DNA from: Oligoflexia bacterium
GTDB taxonomy: Bacteria > Bdellovibrionota > Bdellovibrionia > JABDDW01
Assembly: GCA_034439615.1 (NCBI GenBank)
Contig: JAWXAT010000018.1
Coordinates: forward strand, 1 to 40,529
Direction of reading: 5' to 3'
Length of the DNA stretch: 40,529 nucleotides
The translations under genes were made by a program, and so were the position numbers. Below are positions 35,339 to 40,529 of the stretch, in pieces (the first letter of the stretch is position 1; each line of letters opens with the position of its first letter). The notes below the pieces were generated by a model. That model did no database searches and was not told where the DNA came from. It saw only the letters and a list, made by a program, of their open reading frames with translations.

Positions 35339-35746
35339 TTAGTAACCACTCGGAAGTTTAATTCCCTGCAGCAAGCTATTGGAGCTAAACCCTTGAGGAG
35401 CATTCATGCCAGTAGCTGTGGCACCAGCAATATTTGTTGTAAAGTTAGGCTGACCTAAAACGATATCTGCCGGAGCGCCATTAGTAGTTGGGATTGAGTT
35501 CCAAATCAGAACGCGTCTGTTTCCAAAATCAACAATATAGATTCTGTTTTTATCGATATAACCACCAATTGGTGATGAAAGTTTTGATTGAGTGATGCCC
35601 GCAGTAGCGGTTGTAAAATCAGGTTGACCTAAAACCACATCGGCTGGTTGTTTTGTGACGGTAGGAATCGAGTTCCAAAGGAGAGCTCGGTGATTATCTC
35701 TTTCAACTACTAAGAGCTGTGTGCCATTTGTCGATACAGCGCTAGG
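35339..35746 (-). pseudogene. 3' part of a propeller-repeat lipoprotein gene cut by the recombinase element
   Basis: Encodes two blades of an NHL-like propeller (NHRALLWNSIPT...PADVVLGQPDF and NRRVLIWNSIPT...PADIVLGQPNF) and lacks a signal sequence. Joined to the other half (38661-39108) at the shared TAGG it gives a continuous frame reading LWAPSAVSTNG. The protein also ends early, inside what should be the next blade (MNAPQGFSSN...), so the gene may have been shortened at the 3' end too. Confidence 0.85.
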
Positions 35747-36226
35747 CATCTTCTAAGGACCTGCAATCTCAGTCAAGTACATGATTTCATTGAAATTCAG
35801 GTCCACCTAATTTCGCAAGAAAACCCCGATTTAAAGTATCTTTATGAACAAGGCCACTCGATCAAAGAGATCGCAGCACAATTTAATTTGGCCTATACCA
35901 GCGTCCATCGGCAACTTGTGAAGCAGCAAGTGACGTTCCGTGCAAACAAGTCCGTCAAGTTTTTAGAAAATCAACGGCAGACTTTTAAAAATTCAGCGCC
36001 GCCCGCATATGGATTTTGTTACCTTGAAGGCCGACTGCAAAAAGACCCTCGCGAGCACCCAATCCTTCAAATAATCGAAAAACAGCGGCAGACCGGGGAA
36101 AATCCAACGGAGATCGCCCGATACTTGGACGGCAAAAAGTTTAAAACTCGGCATGGCAAATCTTGGAAGCAAGCCCATGTCTTTAACATCACTCAGCGTC
36201 TTAAAATTACAACGACAAAACAATAA
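35747..36226 (+). CDS. HTH plus recombinase-domain accessory protein, start missing
   Basis: The frame is open from left of the TAGG core to TAA at 36224-36226, about 159 codons inside the element. It encodes a helix-turn-helix (GHSIKEIAAQFNLAYTSVHR, ~36-55) followed by a region like the DNA-binding 'recombinase' domain of large serine recombinases (APPAYGFCYLEGRLQKDP; EIARYLDGKKFKTRHGKSW). There is no in-frame ATG before the HTH; TTG 35888 cuts into it. Across the circular junction this frame is continuous with the recombinase C-terminus. It may be a severed 3' domain, or start at a rare codon. Confidence 0.6.
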   Translation, partial: HLLRTCNLSQVHDFIEIQVHLISQENPDLKYLYEQGHSIKEIAAQFNLAYTSVHRQLVKQQVTFRANKSVKFLENQRQTFKNSAPPAYGFCYLEGRLQKDPREHPILQIIEKQRQTGENPTEIARYLDGKKFKTRHGKSWKQAHVFNITQRLKITTTKQ

Positions 36227-36243
36227 CATCAAGGAGCACATAA

Positions 36244-36444
36244 ATGAATTTAGAAAGACTTTTTATTTGGATTACTGGGGTTGTCATCGCATTCGCTTCC
36301 ATCGGACAGCTCGACGTTTTACAAAATTGGATATGGAAGGCTCAAGCCCACGTTATTTACGAATCCAGATCCTCAAACTGGGGAAGTCCAAGATTTTTCT
36401 CTGATGTTGAAGTATCTAACAAGCATGCCGTCAGAGAAAAATAA
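36244..36444 (+). CDS. small membrane protein, element cargo
   Basis: 66 aa; not recognised. One hydrophobic span near 6-24 (LFIWITGVVIAFASIGQL) followed by a polar tail (VIYESRSSNWGSPRFFSDVEVSNK). AAGGAG precedes the ATG at normal spacing, and it lies 17 nt after the accessory ORF, so the two are probably one transcript. A role in element maintenance or host interaction is unknown. Confidence 0.6.
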   Translation: MNLERLFIWITGVVIAFASIGQLDVLQNWIWKAQAHVIYESRSSNWGSPRFFSDVEVSNKHAVREK

Positions 36445-36464
36445 ATATTTTTGCTCGGCCGCCA

Positions 36465-36579
36465 TGGCGACATCCCGCCAGGAGATCTTTATTTCGCTAA
36501 ATAGCCGTATTTTTTTAGCTTTTTAAATTACAGGGTGGCGGAAGTTCGCCATCTAAGTTCAAGCCGTCGTTTCTTGAAC
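36465..36579. repeat. cluster of inverted repeats upstream of the recombinase
   Basis: Two hairpins share the stem TGGCG-N6-CGCCA (36465-36480 and 36536-36551), and a third inverted repeat is GTTCAAG-N9-CTTGAAC (36557-36579). They fill part of the 260-bp gap between the cargo gene and the recombinase leader. Operator, recombination-accessory or termination roles are possible. Confidence 0.5.
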
Positions 36580-36704
36580 ATTTAAATTACTTCTTACATT
36601 TCAAGTACCTACTTAGGTGACAGTGACAACTTTTTTGCAATGTACATTTCTTGCTCAATCTATCTCCAAGAAGAATCGAAAACAACAAACCTAGGAGGTG
36701 ATCT

Positions 36705-36743
36705 ATGATTAAAAATAAAAACCAAAAGCAAGGTCAGCTGTGA
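36705..36743 (+). CDS. 12-codon leader ORF overlapping the recombinase start
   Basis: A very strong Shine-Dalgarno (CTAGGAGGTGAT) precedes ATG 36705, which encodes MIKNKNQKQGQL. Its TGA overlaps the GTG of the recombinase as GTGA, suggesting the recombinase is translated by coupling. Confidence 0.45.
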   Translation: MIKNKNQKQGQL

Positions 36744-38679
36744 ATCAAAATCAAATTTATCAGCAGCAAAATAATACAAGAGCGGTCTTTTTATATGTCC
36801 GCGTCTCGACACTCGACCAAATCGGCGGTGCCGAAAGCCAAGCACGTGCATTGACTGATTGGTGCGGAAAAAATAATATTATAAATTTTGAAATTTTCAC
36901 TGATCACGGAATATCGGGAGCAAAAGAAAGTCGACCTGCTCTTAATAGGATGATTGAAAAAATAGATGCTGGACTTTGCAGTCAAGTAGCGGCACTTCTT
37001 ATTGGGTGTTATTCAAGAGTATCGACGGACGAGCAGGCAAATGTTATCGAAGGATCACTCGATAACCAACGCCACCGAATGCAGTCTTTTATCGACATTA
37101 AAAATATGCAAGAGCCTAACTGGGGTCACTTAGTAGAGTATTTCGTAGACGATGGATACTCTGCCAAAGACACCAACCGCCCGGCTTACGCACGGATGAT
37201 GAAAGCTTTAAAGTCCGGTAAAATAGATGCTGTGATGGTGACGGAACTTTCACGGCTATCGCGCAACATTCCCGACTTCTGTGACTTTCATAAGATGCTC
37301 GAAAGTCAGGGAGCGAAGTTTTTTTCGATCAAAGAACAATTTGATTCGAGCACTCCTGCCGGAAAAATGATGCTCTATAATATGATAAATTTGGCGCAGT
37401 TCGAACGAGAGCAAACGTCAGAACGTGTTGCGATCAACTGCCACTCCCGCGCCCAGCGCGGACTTCTTAACGGCGGTCCCGCAATCCTTGGTTACGATAA
37501 AGATCCGGCAAAGAAAGCTACGTTTCTCGTCAACGAACAAGAAGCAAAAGATGTTCGCAGAATTTTTGAACTCTTCATCGAACAAAGAAGTCTAAGCCGC
37601 ACAATTGATGCAGTCGCGGCAGAAAACATAAAACCGAAAGTCCGTGAAAACGAAAAAAACCGTCTGGTCAAAGCCGGACGATGGACCATCGAATCTTTGA
37701 GTTTTGTCCTTAAAAATAAGGCCTACATTGCCGTTCGCGATGTCAATAAAGTTAGTAAGAACAAAGATCAGAGTAAACTCAAAGCTTGGCAAAAATTTGG
37801 AAGCTATTCAGCTTCTTGGCCCGCGATTGTTGATGAAGTGATGTTCAACACTACAAATACAATCCTCGCTGAAAATTTCGAACGCGAAAGAATGCGTCTT
37901 GATACGTCGGCCAGTCAGCACACGGAAAAATTCAGGTTCACCGATATTACGTCCACTCTACTAAAAAAGGCGACGTCATCAATTGCTCGGTGAAACGTGT
38001 GAAGGCTGAGAAAATCGAACTGAAACTGGCCAAATATTTATCTGATATTTTACTTGAGGCAGGCCACTTCGACCAGATCGAGGAGCGCATCCATCAGCTT
38101 GCGGCGCATTCGCCAGAGCAACTTAAAGCAGATAAAAATCGAATTTCTGTGGAACTTCAAAAGCTAACTCTTGCCGTGAAAAATACTTTTAAGATCCAGG
38201 CGGCCCTTAATTGCGAGTCCGATGCCATTCGCGAAACTGCCAGAGAGCTTGAAGAACTTAGCCGGAAGAAACGCCACCTAGAGGTAGAACTTGAAAGTCT
38301 GAAAGCCAAAGAATTCGAAAAAGGTGACGTTGATGACGCGATCAATGACCTGAAGGACCGCCTTGGTTCATTCCGCAAAGGCTGGATAAAGGCGTCAGCC
38401 GTGATGAAGAAGTCTTTGCTGAAAGATCTGGTTTACTTCGTTCTCGTCGGCCCCAAGGGGCTTAAGATTCAGTTCCGTTTGAAGCACGATCTGAATAAAG
38501 ATGTCACTCCCGAGGAGTTAGCAGCGGCAAAGATTTTTGAAAATAACGTCATTGATTTAGCAGAAAAAAGGCAAAAAAATTCCGAAGAAGCGGAAGCTAC
38601 TTCGGAATCTACGAATTCTAACAACTTGGCCATCATTGGTTCGCAAGTCGTTGGAAATGGTAGGTGCCCAGAGACTTGA
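36740..38679 (+). pseudogene. chimeric, frameshifted large serine recombinase
   Basis: First frame (36740-37993, 417 codons): residues ~14-83 are the front half of a resolvase domain (YVRVSTLDQ, Ser23; DHGISG; RPALNRMIEKIDAG). They run into a complete second domain at ~88-230 (YSRVSTDEQ, Ser95; LSRLSRN), then a recombinase domain (~240-330). Second frame (open from 37903, in effect to 38679): QSAHGKIQVHRYYVHSTKKG, the back half of the zinc ribbon, then coiled coil and C-terminus. The front zinc-ribbon half with its first CxxC is absent at ~37897-37912, so a deletion plus frameshift broke the gene. The stop codon is in flanking DNA beyond the TAGG core. Confidence 0.85.
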
Positions 38680-39108
38680 AGCACTAATCCCTCCGCTATT
38701 AATTGAACTTGTTGTCATTACACTTTGACCTAAAACAATATCTGCGGGTTGATTAGTAATCGTAGGTAGGGTGTTCCAAATCAGAACGCGGTTATTAACA
38801 AAATCGGCCATAAATAATCTTCGTCCATCGGTATCAAGCCATGCAGGACCCCGCATCGTAAATGAATCAGGTGTGGCGCAGGCACATTGATTAGCGGTGC
38901 CCACGTTCATATTAGGTTGCCCCAAAACAAGATCAGCTGGTTGCTGAGTAGTCGTTGGAAAAGAACGCCACGCCAAAATCCGCTGATTCCCCCCATCGGC
39001 TAAATAAACAATGGGATCTCTAAGACCGTTGACTGAATACTTGATAAAGCCGCATCCAGCTATGACCAAAAGTAAAAATGTTGTCGTTACAAGATGCTTA
39101 TTCACCAT
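38661..39108 (-). pseudogene. 5' part of a propeller-repeat lipoprotein gene cut by the recombinase element
   Basis: Starts with a lipoprotein signal peptide (TTTFLLLVIAGC, lipobox Cys19) and two propeller blades (NQRILAWRSFPT...PADLVLGQPNM and NNRVLIWNTLPT...PADIVLGQ). Reading then hits the element at ...SSLWAP. The matching downstream part is at 35339-35746. Truncated product could still be lipidated but would hold only two blades. Confidence 0.88.
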
Positions 39109-39256
39109 ATGTTTTGATTATTCCAATTTTGTGGCCATTATTCAATGGGTAAAGGCTCCATATATATTTTCACAACAGACTCAAACAAAGACTTTAGGTT
39201 GAAGGGATTGAGGAATTTGAATATTCTGATAAAGAACATTAATCAGAAGGAAAGCT

Positions 39257-39643
39257 ATGAAAACGAAAAATATTTTACAGAAAGTCATTTTACCAGGTAC
39301 ACCAAAGCAAGTGTACGACTCCCTAATGGACTCAAAAAAGCATGCTGTTTTTACTGGAGACAAGGCAAAGATTGGCGGAAAAATCGGTAGTAGTTTCAAA
39401 GTTTATGGCGACTATATAACCGGTTTCAATCTTGAACTCAGGCCAGGCAAACTCATTGTGCAAGCGTGGCGTTCAAAGGAATGGCCCGATCACCACTATT
39501 CCATAGTGACCTATTCCCTTTCACATTCCGGTTCCGATAAGACACTGCTCGAGTTCTCTCAAATTGGAGTGCCTGCAGACGACTTCAAAGCAAAGAGTCA
39601 GGGTTGGAAGGACCATTATTGGGAGCCTTTGAAATTGCTTTAA
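39257..39643 (+). CDS. SRPBCC/AHSA1-domain protein
   Basis: 128 aa, START/Bet v1-like helix-grip fold of the AHSA1 group. ILQKVILPGTPKQVYDSLMDSKKHAVFTG is the typical opening (described in part: PGTPKQVYDSLMD), followed by GGKIGSSFKVYGDYITG, IVQAWRSKEWPDHHYS and the closing GWKDHYWEPLK. These small proteins bind hydrophobic ligands or act in stress responses; the ligand is unknown. AAGGAAAG precedes the ATG. No operon partner. Confidence 0.88.
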   Translation: MKTKNILQKVILPGTPKQVYDSLMDSKKHAVFTGDKAKIGGKIGSSFKVYGDYITGFNLELRPGKLIVQAWRSKEWPDHHYSIVTYSLSHSGSDKTLLEFSQIGVPADDFKAKSQGWKDHYWEPLKLL

Positions 39644-39720
39644 GAATTAATTTTTTTGGTTTGTAGTTGTGATTGACTGATTTGCTGTTTCTATTGTTTT
39701 GGAGTCACTTGCGAAAGGGC

Positions 39721-39846
39721 TCAAAAAGATTTTAAGAGATAACTTCCCGCGTTTGTTTCAGACTCAATAGGTGTTACCGCCTGAGCGGAGATTGCCCCAA
39801 TTGTTAAAAATATCAGGATTGTAAGTATGTGCTGGTATTTTATCAC
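39721..39846 (-). CDS. tiny secreted-peptide ORF, possibly a remnant
   Basis: GTG at 39846 begins a 41-codon ORF with an excellent signal peptide (HILTILIFLTIGAISAQA) and a short mature part (VTPIESETNAGSYLLKSF). Its GTG overlaps the TGA of the upstream fragment (GTGA). May be a real small exported peptide or the front of a decayed gene. Confidence 0.4.
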   Translation of the reverse strand: MIKYQHILTILIFLTIGAISAQAVTPIESETNAGSYLLKSF

Positions 39847-39983
39847 TGACACTTAAACGACATTTCAGCAGTGTAGTCATCACCACCGATCATGATTGCG
39901 ACGACAGTTCCTGCAGCACCTACAGCTGAACCGCCTGTGCGTACGTCTTGATTTCCACCAATGGGAGAAGACTCTATCTCAGA
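39843..39983 (-). pseudogene. gene fragment without start
   Basis: 46 open codons on the minus strand (…GGSAVGAAGTVVAIMIGGDD…, ending MSFKCQ) after a TAG, with no plausible start or ribosome-binding site. The Gly/Ala-rich, membrane-like composition suggests the end of a small exported protein now degraded. Confidence 0.35.
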
Positions 39984-40053
39984 CTAAAAAACTTTGACCT
40001 CTCTTGAGAGTTTTGATAGTTTGTCATTCTTATTTTGAGGAAAAGAATGATTG

Positions 40054-40380
40054 ATGACTGAAAAGAAAAAATCCAAGACTAAATCCACTGATTCCACTGA
40101 TATTTTGTCTGCCATTAGAGATATTCATGGTAAAATGGAGGGTCTTGAAATTCATCTCCATAATAAAATTGATGTTACCTCAAAGGATCTAGAACGCCAA
40201 ATTCAAGATCAAAGAGCTGATATTCATAAGATGAAAGAAGAAATTCTTGGTGCCTTTGATGCATCAGCTCGTTTGCCTGATGTTAGCTCAAAAGTTTAAC
40301 AGCATGATAAAAGATTAGAGCATCTTGAACAAAAAACGACAGTCTTGGATGTTGCCATCAAAAATCTAGATAAACTTTGA
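40054..40380 (+). pseudogene. coiled-coil protein gene interrupted by an in-frame TAA
   Basis: ATG 40054 (MTEKKKSKTK) opens a highly charged coiled-coil protein (ILSAIRDIHGKMEGLEIHLHNKI...). A TAA at 40297-40299 stops it at 81 codons, but the same frame continues as coiled coil (QHDKRLEHLEQKTTVLDVAI) to TGA 40378-40380. One base change from GAA, CAA or similar would restore 108 codons. Function unknown. The last 149 bases of the window hold nothing I can assign. Confidence 0.5.
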
Positions 40381-40529
40381 TAGACCTTTTACAGTTCGAT
40401 CGTCATGCAAAAAATTGATGCTGCTAACTGATGATTTTATATCTTCGTCAGCCTATAAAAGCGGATGCTATACGGTCTGGCAAGTGGGTGGATCGTAGGC
40501 AAGCTGGTAACGAATGCTTGTCTTAATGA

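Larger units (their letters stand above)
35743..38664 (+). mobile_element. serine-recombinase integrative element (~2.9 kb), probably defective
   Basis: Bounded by direct TAGG copies at 35743-35746 and 38661-38664. Excision with one TAGG left restores a single 283-codon lipoprotein gene on the minus strand, which fixes the boundaries. Contents left to right: HTH/recombinase-domain ORF, 66-aa membrane protein, three inverted repeats, 12-codon leader and a frameshifted serine recombinase. Codon and base use look somewhat more GC-rich than the flanks in the recombinase. No terminal inverted repeats are apparent, as expected for serine-integrase elements. Confidence 0.85.

Noticed and set aside
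35888-36226. TTG 35888 as start of the element's HTH protein
   Set aside because: It would begin within the helix-turn-helix and remove its first helix, and there is no ribosome-binding site.
37990-38679. Independent 229-aa coiled-coil gene starting GTG 37990
   Set aside because: The frame extends upstream through the back half of a recombinase zinc ribbon, showing it is the displaced C-terminus of the same recombinase.
40381-40529. Possible gene fragment at the right edge
   Set aside because: Short open frames exist on both strands but none has motifs, a ribosome-binding site or enough length to judge.

Overview
The window looks like a low-GC, Gram-negative chromosome. Envelope evidence includes many signal peptides, two predicted outer-membrane proteins and an O-antigen-ligase-type protein. 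A LexA with an unusual N-terminal domain and a lipoprotein built from 'PAD(I/L/V)VLGQ' blades recall Bdellovibrionota or related predatory/deltaproteobacterial lineages. That placement is inference, because no rRNA or other taxonomic marker is present.

Layout. 1-1683: a 45-bp tandem repeat, then a leftward D-2-hydroxyacid dehydrogenase whose coding sequence carries two in-frame tandem repeats (27 bp and 21 bp). 1840-11728: a long rightward nucleotide-sugar/surface-polysaccharide operon with many ATGA overlaps: HddA-like GHMP kinase, divergent NDP-sugar dehydrogenase lacking the catalytic Cys, SDR, Gfo/Idh oxidoreductase, HddC-like nucleotidyltransferase, WecG/TagA glycosyltransferase, galE, gmd, fcl-like epimerase/reductase, sugar C-methyltransferase. 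11743-18064: serine protease, Nudix hydrolase, two GT4 glycosyltransferases around an opposed DegT aminotransferase, and an O-antigen ligase/polymerase. Together these probably build and attach a polysaccharide containing 6-deoxy, possibly heptose-derived, sugars. No flippase, ABC exporter or initiating phosphotransferase is in view.

18181-30540: IHF/HU protein, a secreted unknown, an EpmA-type EF-P lysine ligase, a 1630-aa secreted coiled-coil protein, two further secreted proteins, then a probable metal-related locus (VIT/CCC1 transporter opposite a His-rich outer-membrane protein that is preceded by a translationally coupled 18-codon leader). 30537-33829: methyltransferase-like protein, two small hydrophilic proteins, a hemerythrin-domain protein and a secreted EEP-family hydrolase, separated by clear intrinsic terminators.

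33843-34581: lexA with a promoter that predicts a leaderless mRNA. It overlaps by ATGA a 31-codon single-span membrane peptide ORF, a possible new SOS-coupled microprotein, followed by a hairpin-rich gap.

35339-39108: a ~2.9-kb serine-recombinase element inserted into a beta-propeller lipoprotein gene. Removing the element at the shared TAGG core restores one 283-codon reading frame. The recombinase is a chimera (partial resolvase domain plus a second full one) and is frameshifted by a deletion in its zinc ribbon, so the element is probably immobile. An HTH/recombinase-domain ORF at the left end has no ATG and would be in frame with the recombinase C-terminus across the circular junction. 39257-40529: a SRPBCC protein, small decaying secreted ORFs and a coiled-coil gene split by an in-frame TAA.
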